Of a DNA stretch of 23,230 nucleotides, positions 16,005 through 21,627 are shown in pieces. Origin of the DNA: a virus; the IMG/VR virus record IMGVR_UViG_3300025127_000292, positions 1 through 23,230 of that record. The stretch is one strand, 5' to 3'. A model generated the notes under the pieces. It was not told where the DNA came from and ran no database searches. It saw nothing but the letters and a program-made list of their open reading frames with translations. Position 1 is the first letter of the stretch. Every line of letters begins with the position of its first letter. A program made the translations under genes and the position numbers.

Positions 16005-16393
16005 TTCTTTTTCAACATCTTAGCTGCTTGTCCTACACCTTTAATACCAAATGATGCAGATATGGCTATATACAACAGATACTGATACCAATCAGGTAAT
16101 GTAGCTAATATCTCAAAGCCTTCTTTTACATATTCTCTCATACCCGGAATAAAGACTAGTATAGCAGGAGCTAGTAGCACAACTAATGCAAATTCGTCTT
16201 TCCAAGAATCCACTGTTGCATCTGCCATCTTGCCTTCCCACGCAACTTGACCTGTTGCAACCTTTTCTGCAACAGTAGCACGAGCTTTTGCCTCTGCAAC
16301 TTTAGCTTGTCCATCTGCCTTTGTTTTTTCTATTTTGTTTTGAAACCACGTTCCTGCGAGATTTGCTATTGGCCCTATTAGTGCTTGTATCAT
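16001..16393 (-). CDS. holin, GTA-holin (3TM) type
   Basis: This 130-residue protein begins with a short hydrophobic N-terminus (MIQALIGPIANLAGTWF). A Lys/Ala-rich amphipathic helix follows (residues 19-60; KVAEAKARATVAEKVATGQV), then the conserved-looking SWKDEFALVVLL. Two transmembrane segments span about 68-84 (ALVVLLAPAILVFIPGM) and 102-120 (WYQYLLYIAISASFGIKG), with a basic end KMLKKK. The order and the phrases SWKDEF, FIPGM and WYQY match the gene-transfer-agent-type 3TM holin family as I know it. It sits directly upstream of the 41-residue gene and lysozyme, as a lysis cassette. It would form inner-membrane lesions that let lysozyme out at the end of infection. Confidence 0.8.
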   Translation of the reverse strand: MIQALIGPIANLAGTWFQNKIEKTKADGQAKVAEAKARATVAEKVATGQVAWEGKMADATVDSWKDEFALVVLLAPAILVFIPGMREYVKEGFEILATLPDWYQYLLYIAISASFGIKGVGQAAKMLKKK

Positions 16394-16440
16394 TTTCTAG
16401 TTTCTCTTTTATTCTCTCTTGTTTTAATTTTTCTTTTACT

Positions 16441-16701
16441 TTAGCTGAATCTACGAAAGCTTGATGTTTTCTTTGCAATCTTGCGGGGTTGCTTAGAAAA
16501 TTGTTTACCTCTTCTAGTTGCTTTGCGTTTAGCAGCCGAAGAGGCGGCGTATTCAGAGGGCGATAAAGCTTTAATTGCTTTTTCAGGTAAGTAACGCTCA
16601 CCAGTTGCTTTACTCCCTTGTGTACTAGGTTTACCAGACTTGGTTCGCCATTTTTGTTTTGTCCACGCAACTAATGACCTCTGTGATTTTGCAAGTGCCA
16701 T
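16441..16701 (-). CDS. small basic conserved phage protein
   Basis: This 86-residue, very basic protein (MALAKSQRSLVAWTKQKWRT, GERYLPEKAIKALSPSEYAA, RRGKQFSKQPRKIAKKTSSF) is of a type I recall in cyanophages and pelagiphages as a conserved hypothetical with the GERYLPEKAI core. No catalytic motif or membrane segment is present. The charge pattern suggests nucleic-acid or anionic-surface binding. The start has AGGA six bases upstream, overlapping the stop of the 38-residue gene before it by spacing only. A competing frame (16302-16670) covers the same DNA but lacks any familiar pattern. Function unknown; probably a virion or late accessory protein. Confidence 0.75.
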   Translation of the reverse strand: MALAKSQRSLVAWTKQKWRTKSGKPSTQGSKATGERYLPEKAIKALSPSEYAASSAAKRKATRRGKQFSKQPRKIAKKTSSFRRFS

Positions 16702-16709
16702 GCTTTATC

Positions 16710-16826
16710 CTACATACACAAATCTTCATATTTAGTTGTATGAAGTCTATGTTTTGCTAATTCTCTAGCATCGCTTATGCCAACTCTGCTATTGTACTTT
16801 AAAATATTTATTAACCAACTTATCAT
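16710..16826 (-). CDS. 38-residue small protein
   Basis: This short gene has a good Shine-Dalgarno sequence (AGGA, five bases before ATG), and its start overlaps the TGA of the upstream membrane protein (ATGA). The product begins MISWLINILKYNSRVGISDA, continues RELAKHRLHTTK and ends YEDLCM. A short hydrophobic or amphipathic N-terminus (residues 1-10) is followed by a charged helix. No family is recognised. Its coupling to the coiled-coil membrane protein and closeness to the holin make a membrane-associated or lysis-timing role conceivable, but nothing in the sequence proves it. Confidence 0.65.
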   Translation of the reverse strand: MISWLINILKYNSRVGISDARELAKHRLHTTKYEDLCM

Positions 16827-17266
16827 AATTTTCCTGTCCATTTACCAAGAACCCATGCTAATAATCCTGCAAAGAACAATAACATTATAAATCCTATCCC
16901 ATACCCTGCATATTCTATTAATTCTTGCCTACGTTTTTCTGCCATCTTTTCTTGATAACGTCTTGACTTCCTAGCCTCTGCTTGAAACTGTTGCCAATCT
17001 TGCCAAAGTCCGGGTCTCCCTGCATAAATCATTATCTCTTTAAGTTGCTTTTCTTGTTCTGCAATTTTTTCAAGAGCCATAAACTCTTCTAAATCAGAAC
17101 CTCCTACACCTTTAGCTTTTTGTTTCTTTGCTTTCTTTTCTATTTGCTCTTTAGCAAACACAAAATCAGATATTTGTTTTGCACACCCTGAAAGTTCTTT
17201 TCCGTTTGACACGAAATTTTTTATTATACCGAAAGCAGCATTAGCTGCGGCTAGTTCTGCTAACAT
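16823..17266 (-). CDS. coiled-coil protein with C-terminal membrane anchor
   Basis: This 147-residue protein opens with a small-residue helix (MLAELAAANAAFGIIKNFVS). A long charged coiled coil follows at about 35-115 (KEQIEKKAKKQKAKG; EKIAEQEKQLKEIMIYAGRP; EARKSRRYQEKMAEKRRQ). One transmembrane segment lies at about 119-141 (YGIGFIMLLFFAGLLAWVLG), with a short basic end. I recall this architecture, including the YAGRPGLWQDW phrase, as a conserved hypothetical in marine phages. It lies two genes upstream of the holin. Candidates are a spanin-like or holin-partner lysis protein, or a virion membrane-contact protein; the topology (C-terminal anchor, cytoplasmic coil) argues against a standard i-spanin. 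Good Shine-Dalgarno sequence (AAGG) before ATG. Confidence 0.75.
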   Translation of the reverse strand: MLAELAAANAAFGIIKNFVSNGKELSGCAKQISDFVFAKEQIEKKAKKQKAKGVGGSDLEEFMALEKIAEQEKQLKEIMIYAGRPGLWQDWQQFQAEARKSRRYQEKMAEKRRQELIEYAGYGIGFIMLLFFAGLLAWVLGKWTGKL

Positions 17267-17267
17267 T

Positions 17268-17450
17268 TTACCTTTTCCTTATGGGTTTACAATATGCAGT
17301 TATACGTAAAGTAGGTCCTTCCTCCTGTGGTATAGGGGGTTGTTTATGCAGTCTTTCTGCAAAATATAGGCATCTATCTAAATCTTGGAAGGTTTGTGTT
17401 TGGTCTATTACTCTTACTCCCATCATAAACACAAGCACAAACTCAATCAT
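17268..17450 (-). CDS. small protein with hydrophobic N-terminus and paired cysteines
   Basis: This 60-residue protein begins with a hydrophobic stretch (MIEFVLVFMMGVRVI) that could be a signal anchor. Then come QTQTFQDLDRCLYFAERLHK, a Pro-rich link (QPPIPQEEGP) and ITAYCKPIRKR. Two cysteines (in DRCLYF and AYCKP) could form one disulfide outside the cytoplasm. I recall similar short proteins in marine phages without function. Its start overlaps the TGA of the Cys-rich gene (ATGA), with AGGAG seven bases ahead. The architecture resembles the protein at 21141-21377 (hydrophobic start, then a Cys pair around a helix), suggesting a shared family or convergent design. Confidence 0.75.
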   Translation of the reverse strand: MIEFVLVFMMGVRVIDQTQTFQDLDRCLYFAERLHKQPPIPQEEGPTLRITAYCKPIRKR

Positions 17451-17563
17451 ACAGGTGCTCCTAACACCTCTTCTTCTTGTTCTTCATGGCAGTCACAGTT
17501 GCAATCTTCACAATCACAGTCATAACATTCACAAGTATCACATCTTTTTCTTTTTTCGCTCAT
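17447..17563 (-). CDS. 38-residue cysteine-rich (metallothionein-like) protein
   Basis: This short gene encodes a peptide with eight Cys in 18 residues, at positions 8, 11, 13, 16, 18, 21, 23 and 25 (KRCDTCECYDCDCEDCNCDC), followed by His26 and an acidic run (EEQEEE). The regular CxxCxCxxCxCxxCxCxC spacing is what metal-thiolate clusters use, so Zn, Cu or Fe-S binding is plausible. No known metallothionein family is claimed. Its stop overlaps the next gene's ATG (ATGA), and the first 26 bases overlap the gene before it in another frame, so the start could be questioned. The only upstream signal is a weak GAAAG. The cytoplasm is the likely location, since no signal peptide is present. Confidence 0.7.
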   Translation of the reverse strand: MSEKRKRCDTCECYDCDCEDCNCDCHEEQEEEVLGAPV

Positions 17564-17843
17564 TTGCTTTCTTTAAACTTTCTTTTGCTTTTTTAAATAT
17601 CGCTACAACTTCAGTCTTGCCCATCACTTTTGCTCGTTGTTCAGCAACAGTAAGGATTTGTATCTTTCTCGCATATGGTTTATTGATTTTTTTAACTTTT
17701 GCAACGGTTGCTCTTGCATCGGCTGGGGTGGCGAACTTGATGCTAACTGTGTCTTTAGGGTTTTCATCCGTATATAAGCGTCTGTCTGATCCTTTGGGTT
17801 TTTTACCTGTGCCAACTTTAGGGTCTCTTTTCTTTTTTGCCAT
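17538..17843 (-). CDS. basic conserved phage protein
   Basis: This 101-residue lysine-rich protein (MAKKKRDPKVGTGKKPKGSD; TVSIKFATPADARATVAKVK; PYARKIQILTVAEQRAKVMG) shows a helix-rich central part and a basic tail (KKANERKKKKM). I recall the GSDRRLYTDENPKDTVSIKF core as a conserved hypothetical in marine myo- and podoviruses. No enzymatic signature is visible; strong positive charge suggests DNA, RNA or ribosome contact. It starts through a TAATG overlap with the DUF5872-like gene, with which it is commonly paired in my recollection. Function unknown. Confidence 0.78.
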   Translation of the reverse strand: MAKKKRDPKVGTGKKPKGSDRRLYTDENPKDTVSIKFATPADARATVAKVKKINKPYARKIQILTVAEQRAKVMGKTEVVAIFKKAKESLKKANERKKKKM

Positions 17844-18175
17844 TAGTTTCTATATCCACCACCTGCTTTTTTATAAGCCGCGGCTAACATCTGAGCTTTT
17901 CTAGCTGACCATTGTCCAGGAGCACCACCTTTTCCCCCCGCTTTGATTCTATTAAATATTCTTTTACGGAGTTCGGGTTTGGTATAATTACCTGCCTTAT
18001 TTACTGTGCTTTTACTTTTTTTCTTTGTAGTTTTTTTTCTAGTTTTCTTTTTTGCAGAACCACCTTTTCGTAACTCTAATTCTGATAAAGCTTTTGCTTG
18101 ACCTGCATGAGCTTGACTAGCTTTTTTAAGTTTTCCTGCGACTTTTTTTATTGTCGCTTTTGCTTTTTCTGTCAT
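17843..18175 (-). CDS. DUF5872-like basic protein
   Basis: The 110-residue product has two parts. Residues 1-60 are a Lys/Ala-rich histone-like tail (KAKATIKKVAGKLKKASQAH; KKKTRKKTTKKKSKS), with LRKGGSAKK in the middle. Residues 64-108 are a compact domain (YTKPELRKRIFNRIKAGGKG, then APGQWSARKAQMLAAAYKKA and GGGY). The second part matches what I know of DUF5872, found in phages and giant viruses and of unknown function, proposed only by charge to bind nucleic acid. The start has AGGA six bases upstream and lies 50 bases inside the previous gene. A virion DNA-condensing or host-chromatin-binding role is possible but unproven. Confidence 0.82.
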   Translation of the reverse strand: MTEKAKATIKKVAGKLKKASQAHAGQAKALSELELRKGGSAKKKTRKKTTKKKSKSTVNKAGNYTKPELRKRIFNRIKAGGKGGAPGQWSARKAQMLAAAYKKAGGGYRN

Positions 18176-18851
18176 TAGTGTCCTCGTAAAGATTGTTAAA
18201 GGTAACTGAAGGGTCTAAGTAAGACTCATGAGATTCTGCAGAGTGTATCCATTGTGATGGTGTAAAATCAGGAGCACCATCTCCAGTTCTCCACAAAGCA
18301 GGACTTGTCGCTCTCACTCTGTTGTTTGGAAGTGCAACTATGTTGCCAGTCCATTTACCTGCATCTAACAAATACAGTACGTGTGACTGTTTATGTTGTG
18401 CAGGATCATCTGCTATATCGCTATCTGTGTAGTCTACAGTAAATAAGTATTTGCCTGTATAGAAATCATTGTCAATCTTACATAGCCACGGAGAAGAACT
18501 TACTCTGTCCATAACTATAACTGAATGATGCCTTGACTCACAATCCCAAGGTTGACACAGATGGTCTTCCATTGGCTCTGCCCAATCATCTACGGGTATG
18601 TCTGCGACTAAAGCTTGAATAGGCATTCTTGCCCACATTGCACCACCATGCACATTTTCTTCGGGTCCTCCTTCCATGTCTATCTCACATCCAGTGAAAA
18701 CGACTTGGAAACTTAAAGACCTATCTGGTATGGTGTTTACTGCAAATGCCATTGCGTGAAGGAACTCACCGTGATAGTCTTGATGATTACAAGTGAACTC
18801 TCTTCGTACCCAACACTTAAAGTGTGGTACGTTGCTTATTAGATAAGACAT
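18126..18851 (-). CDS. conserved unknown protein rich in His, Trp and Cys
   Basis: This 241-residue protein is unlike its basic neighbours: acidic, rich in aromatic residues, His and Cys. Blocks include HFKCWVRREFTCNHQDYHGE, FLHAMAFAVNTIPDRSLSF, EENVHGGAMWARMPIQALV, HLCQPWDCESRHHSVIVMD and PALWRTGDGAPDFTPSQWIH. I recall homologues in marine phages annotated only as hypothetical. Several Cys and His (C13, C21, H23, H27 region; C99, C104, H108/H109 region) could bind metal, but no enzyme family is recognised. The basic tail (DRKSKSDNKKSRRKT) lies in the overlap with the next gene. It begins with a TAATG overlap with the triple-repeat gene. It is the only sizeable globular-looking protein in the accessory cassette. 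Confidence 0.75.
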   Translation of the reverse strand: MSYLISNVPHFKCWVRREFTCNHQDYHGEFLHAMAFAVNTIPDRSLSFQVVFTGCEIDMEGGPEENVHGGAMWARMPIQALVADIPVDDWAEPMEDHLCQPWDCESRHHSVIVMDRVSSSPWLCKIDNDFYTGKYLFTVDYTDSDIADDPAQHKQSHVLYLLDAGKWTGNIVALPNNRVRATSPALWRTGDGAPDFTPSQWIHSAESHESYLDPSVTFNNLYEDTNDRKSKSDNKKSRRKT

Positions 18852-19000
18852 TATCTACGTTTAGCAGCTCCACCCCTTGAGTACATCTTTGTTTTCTTTT
18901 TCATGCCTGCACCACCTCGTGCATACATTTTTGTCTTTTTCTTCATTCCCGCACCACCTCTTGCGTACATTTTAGTCTTCTTTTTTCCATGCATCGGCAT
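18851..19000 (-). CDS. 49-residue basic protein made of three 14-residue repeats
   Basis: After a short lead (MPMHG) the protein is three tandem copies of KKKTKMYARGGAGM: residues 6-19, 20-33 and a diverged 34-45 with Ser for Ala and no final Gly-Met, ending AAKRR. Net charge is very high and there are no acidic residues at all. A strong Shine-Dalgarno sequence (GGGAG, eight bases before ATG) and stop-start coupling (TAATG) to the next gene support expression. The repeats look like short linear peptides for binding nucleic acid or an acidic partner. I recall MARGG/YARGG-type peptides in marine phages but no function. Confidence 0.8.
   Translation of the reverse strand: MPMHGKKKTKMYARGGAGMKKKTKMYARGGAGMKKKTKMYSRGGAAKRR
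18866..18985 (-). repeat. 42-base tandem repeat, three units
   Basis: Units at 18944-18985, 18902-18943 and a shortened 18866-18901 encode the repeated basic peptide of the 49-residue gene. Units 1 and 2 translate identically; third-position changes (for example TACGCA and TATGCA for Tyr-Ala) show that they have diverged at silent sites, so the peptide is under selection rather than freshly duplicated. Confidence 0.85.
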
Positions 19001-19013
19001 AGTTGTCTCTCCC

Positions 19014-19265
19014 TTATGACTTTTTATTTTTCTTACGAGCAGTTTTTGTTCTTGCGTAAGATCTATTTTTTGAACGAGGAACTACTTTCAATTTACTTTT
19101 TTTCTTTGAAGCATCTCCACCCACATGGTGAACATCTTTTTTGTCACCTTTTTTAACTAGACCTTTACGTTTCATAATACGTCTAGCTAAATTTCTATTT
19201 ACACGTTTCTTTTTACGTGACTTTGATTCGTTAGCATATTCTTTTTTATAGTCACGCTTAGACAT
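19014..19265 (-). CDS. small basic protein with degenerate HNH-like core
   Basis: This 83-residue protein starts at ATG 19265 (MSKRDYKKEYANES), preferred over a TTG one codon earlier because GGGG lies four bases ahead of the ATG. A basic N-terminal helix (NLARRIMKRKGLVKKGDKK) leads into DVHHVGGDASKKKSKLKVVP and RSKNRSYARTKTARKKNKKS. The pattern DVHH-x(n)-LKVVPRSKNR parallels HNH nucleases, where the first His pair and the later Asn bind metal. Here H46, H47 and N67 are kept, but the middle Asn of the HNH triad is not evident (Lys-rich stretch). It may be a nucleic-acid-binding relic or an active minimal nuclease. It overlaps the previous gene by eight bases. Confidence 0.7.
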   Translation of the reverse strand: MSKRDYKKEYANESKSRKKKRVNRNLARRIMKRKGLVKKGDKKDVHHVGGDASKKKSKLKVVPRSKNRSYARTKTARKKNKKS

Positions 19266-19476
19266 CAAACCCCATATTTCTTACAGCACCTCTGCCTTTT
19301 TGTGTTTTAGCGAGTTCTCTAAGTCCTTTGTTTGGTAGGTTATCTACTACAGTAGCTCCTGATGAAGCATACAAGTGTCTCTTTCCACTCGCCATTCCAC
19401 CATAAGCCATACCTTTAGGTTTGCCTACAGCTATTATGATAGCAAGTTTATCTTTTTTCATTTTCTTTTTAGCCAT
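19258..19476 (-). CDS. small basic conserved protein with YGGMASG motif
   Basis: This 72-residue protein (MAKKKMKKDKLAIIIAVGKP, GMAYGGMASGKRHLYASSGA) ends with DNLPNKGLRELAKTQKGRGA and VRNMGFDV. I recall the NKGLxxLAKTxKGRxAVRNMGF tail in pelagiphage and cyanophage hypothetical proteins. It is basic with a short hydrophobic patch (LAIIIAVG) too short for a membrane anchor. It carries one copy of the [K/R/Y]GG motif seen in its neighbours. Start has GGGGGA seven to eight bases ahead and overlaps the upstream gene by eight bases. Function unknown. Confidence 0.75.
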   Translation of the reverse strand: MAKKKMKKDKLAIIIAVGKPKGMAYGGMASGKRHLYASSGATVVDNLPNKGLRELAKTQKGRGAVRNMGFDV

Positions 19477-20263
19477 AGAACAATCCCCCTTTTCTCATGT
19501 CTGTGTGTCCTTTTTTAGATTTGCTTTTAATATTACCTTGTGTACCTTTCATAGCAGCACGAGCAGCCGCAGAACCTGTACCACCAAACTTTGCCATAAG
19601 TCTCTTTCTGTCATCCTCATTAGATGCAAAGATGTTACCCTTCAAGCCAAATCCCACATTACCACCTGCTGTGATGTTTGTTCTCTTTGGTTTGTCCTCT
19701 TTTGGTGGAGATATTTTCTTTGTCTTAAAAGTTTTTACTTTTACATCTCTTAGCTTTTTTAGAGGTTGAGTGTTTTGCTTCTTTTCTAAAGGTTTAGTCT
19801 CTGAGGTCTTCTTGTTGTCGCTAACCTTCACATCTTTCTTTTTAGGCATACTTTCCATTTTTTCAGGACCTGTAAGTTGCCCTAAAGTAAATGCTCCAGC
19901 CGTAGTTAAAGCAGTTAAAGTTTTACCTGGATTACGAGTTATGATGTTTCCAGGCTTCTTCTGATCTTTAGGTTTGTTATCTTTAGGTTTTTTGTTTTGC
20001 TGAGTTTTTTTCTGTTGATTTTTAGGCTTAACCTGTGAAGTAGGTTTAGTTTGTGTTTGTACTTTAGGTTGGTTCTTCGTAGACTTTTGAAGCTTCTTAA
20101 CTTGATTGAGCTTAGTCACTTTAGGAGCATTCTTAGCTTTCTTGCTATTCTTAGCAATCTGCTTAAAGCCTTGCTTCTTTAGAAAATTAAACACAGATCT
20201 AGTGCCTGCTTGTAAAACAACACGACCTAACTGCATTACGATGGGTATAAACATAGCCCCCAT
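19469..20263 (-). CDS. lysine/glutamine-rich protein with conserved C-terminal motif
   Basis: The 264-residue product has a hydrophobic N-terminal helix (residues 1-26; IPIVMQLGRVVLQAGTRSVF). A long disordered Lys/Gln/Pro tract follows (about 40-120; QVKKLQKSTKNQPKVQTQTK), then a short hydrophobic stretch (KTLTALTTAGAFTLGQLTG, 128-146), a second charged tract, and a C-terminal region with SNEDDRKRLMAKFGGTGSAA and MRKGGLFYG. The mix of membrane-like helices and basic linker could suit a peptide that crosses or coats a membrane or capsid. No known domain is recognised except the ending, which I associate with marine phage proteins. It starts through a TAATG overlap. Confidence 0.7.
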   Translation of the reverse strand: MGAMFIPIVMQLGRVVLQAGTRSVFNFLKKQGFKQIAKNSKKAKNAPKVTKLNQVKKLQKSTKNQPKVQTQTKPTSQVKPKNQQKKTQQNKKPKDNKPKDQKKPGNIITRNPGKTLTALTTAGAFTLGQLTGPEKMESMPKKKDVKVSDNKKTSETKPLEKKQNTQPLKKLRDVKVKTFKTKKISPPKEDKPKRTNITAGGNVGFGLKGNIFASNEDDRKRLMAKFGGTGSAAARAAMKGTQGNIKSKSKKGHTDMRKGGLFYG

Positions 20264-20865
20264 TATTTCATCTTCTTTTTAGGTTTTAGGCTTACTCCAC
20301 CATAACTCATTTTTTTCTTGGTAGGCTTTCTTGTCTTGCCTGTCATAAAGTTCATGTAGTCTCTCAAAGATAATCCACTCTTGTTTAGATCAGCTTGTGT
20401 AACTGCGGCCTTTCGCTTTCCATCTTTACCCATATAGTATAAAGATCCTGCCTTCTTCGCAGCGGCTATTGTTTTGTAGTCTCTGAAAGATTTAGGAGGA
20501 GCTAAACCTGCAGACTCACCACTTGTTTTTTTCTTTTTAATTTTGCCACCTAGTGCTCCTGGAGACATACCTGTTGGTCTTTTCTTTTTCATTGCTTCTG
20601 ATAGTCCAACGTCTACCTTGCCTAGTTTCTTCTTCTTTAGTTTAGGACCTGCAATGTATTTATCAAAGATAGAACCAAGAGTTTCTTTGTTTTTCTTACG
20701 TATGTCAGCTTTTCTCTTCTGTTCTTTCATCGCAGCAGGTGTCTTCTTAGGTGACTTAACATTTGGATCGTCTAGTCCACCTGTCATTTTTTTAGTTAGC
20801 TCTCTTTGCTTTTTTCTTTTCTTTTGTTCTTCAAGTATCTTTTTTCGTTTCTCTAAGTATGACAT
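20263..20865 (-). CDS. highly basic conserved unknown protein
   Basis: The 200-residue product is lysine-rich throughout. Residues 1-60 form a charged coil (KRKKILEEQKKRKKQRELTK). The middle has GPKLKKKKLGKVDVGLSEAM. Residues about 130-175 are the most ordered part, with FRDYKTIAAAKKAGSLYYMG, KDGKRKAAVTQADLNKSGLS and LRDYMNFMTGK, and the end is KKKMSYGGVSLKPKKKMK. The AAKKAGSLYYxGKDGKxxxAVT core recurs in marine phage proteins as I recall, with no function. The start has AGGA eight bases ahead. Likely nucleic-acid binding by composition; a virion location is possible because the gene lies in the late-direction block. Confidence 0.72.
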   Translation of the reverse strand: MSYLEKRKKILEEQKKRKKQRELTKKMTGGLDDPNVKSPKKTPAAMKEQKRKADIRKKNKETLGSIFDKYIAGPKLKKKKLGKVDVGLSEAMKKKRPTGMSPGALGGKIKKKKTSGESAGLAPPKSFRDYKTIAAAKKAGSLYYMGKDGKRKAAVTQADLNKSGLSLRDYMNFMTGKTRKPTKKKMSYGGVSLKPKKKMK

Positions 20866-20880
20866 AGTAAATTTCCTTTC

Positions 20881-21174
20881 CTACCATTTCACTTTATGAC
20901 TCCAATACTTAGCCGATAGCTTAGTAGTGGGTTTTCCTTGAGCATTATGTCTAGCATAATAACTCCTCTTACGTGCCTTATCCTTTGCAGAGGTAGGATT
21001 TTTACCAGCACCTTTAACGCCCTGTTGCCCAAATCTAATCAGTTTCATGTTGTGACCTTCTGCGGCCAACACCATATGTGACTTAGTTTTGTGATCAGGA
21101 GTTCTTTTGGGTTTATTTACACCCTTCAATCCATGTTTCTTTAGTAACGCTGCTCTTCGTTTCTCGTGTGCCAT
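20881..21174 (-). CDS. DUF6321-like basic protein
   Basis: This 97-residue protein (KTKSHMVLAAEGHNMKLIRF, GQQGVKGAGKNPTSAKDKAR, KRSYYARHNAQGK) ends AKYWSHKVKW. The string IRFGQQG, the run of Arg/Lys with RHNAQGK, and the terminal AKYWxxKVKW match a domain I recall as DUF6321, found in phages and large DNA viruses, function unknown. The assignment is from memory of the pattern. It overlaps the upstream secreted-type gene by 34 bases and has no clear Shine-Dalgarno sequence, so translational coupling is likely. Confidence 0.78.
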   Translation of the reverse strand: MAHEKRRAALLKKHGLKGVNKPKRTPDHKTKSHMVLAAEGHNMKLIRFGQQGVKGAGKNPTSAKDKARKRSYYARHNAQGKPTTKLSAKYWSHKVKW

Positions 21175-21377
21175 TGTGTTTTAACTTTGCCTTCTTCAAG
21201 CATACATTTATATTTTAAAGCATAATAGTTTGGCATATATGAGGGTAACTCTACAGCTATCTCATACGCTCTTGTAACACATTGCTTTTCTGTTTTGTAT
21301 GGACCTTCTAAATCTTCTAGTGTATGGCATACATTAGTTGTGCCTACTAGACAAACAAGCACAAATGCTTCAAACAT
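21141..21377 (-). CDS. small probably exported protein with cysteines
   Basis: This 78-residue protein starts MFEAFVLVCLVGTTNVCHTL, a hydrophobic leader that could be a signal peptide or anchor. A helix with EKQCVTRAYEIAVELPSYMP and YALKYKCMLEEGK follows. Four Cys (C9, C17, C33, C58) allow one or two disulfides after export. The overall plan matches the 60-residue protein at 17268-17450. Its ATG overlaps the previous stop (by eight bases) with AGAGG directly upstream. Role unknown; a periplasmic or envelope-directed accessory, for example superinfection exclusion, would fit the design but is not shown. Confidence 0.72.
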   Translation of the reverse strand: MFEAFVLVCLVGTTNVCHTLEDLEGPYKTEKQCVTRAYEIAVELPSYMPNYYALKYKCMLEEGKVKTQWHTRNEEQRY

Positions 21378-21582
21378 CCTCTAACATTCCCTCTGCCTTC
21401 ATAGCATTCTCTACGTGCTTCAGCGTATAACGTTTACCTGTCTTTGCTTCTATCGCAGCACGAATATAGAACACGGAACTGTGAGGAATATGTAACTTAT
21501 GTAAAGTATTTGTACGAATAGCATCGTAAAATGATTCTAAAATATTCTCTGGTGTATATAGTTTTACTGATTTTTTACTCAT
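21370..21582 (-). CDS. small protein, first gene of the leftward block
   Basis: This 70-residue protein starts at ATG 21582 (MSKKSVKLYTPENILESFYD), chosen over a TTG two codons earlier; neither has a clear Shine-Dalgarno sequence. Sequence continues AIRTNTLHKLHIPHSSVFYI, RAAIEAKTGKRYTLKHVENA and ends MKAEGMLEDV. The second half (VFYIRAAIEAKTGKRYTLKHVENA) looks like a helix-turn-helix or small winged-helix segment, so DNA binding is conceivable. As the first gene after the strong promoter at 21705-21733, it could autoregulate the block. No family is recognised. The first-gene position and about 116-base leader with repeats support a regulatory possibility. Confidence 0.65.
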   Translation of the reverse strand: MSKKSVKLYTPENILESFYDAIRTNTLHKLHIPHSSVFYIRAAIEAKTGKRYTLKHVENAMKAEGMLEDV

Positions 21583-21627
21583 TGTCAAGAAACAATTTAT
21601 TTAGCACGGAAATTATTGGGGTAATTT

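Noticed and set aside
16302-16670. 122-codon minus-strand frame
   Set aside because: It overlaps the holin and the GERYLPEKAI-type gene in another frame, and both of those have recognisable sequences and better starts.
17624-17815. 63-codon minus-strand frame
   Set aside because: It lies inside the conserved basic gene 17538-17843 in another frame, with no independent support.
17281-17904. 207-codon plus-strand frame
   Set aside because: It is antisense to four tightly coupled minus-strand genes; its hydrophobic look comes from complementing Lys-rich codons.
18866-18985. CRISPR array
   Set aside because: The three 42-base units are contiguous, in frame and protein-coding, with no spacers.
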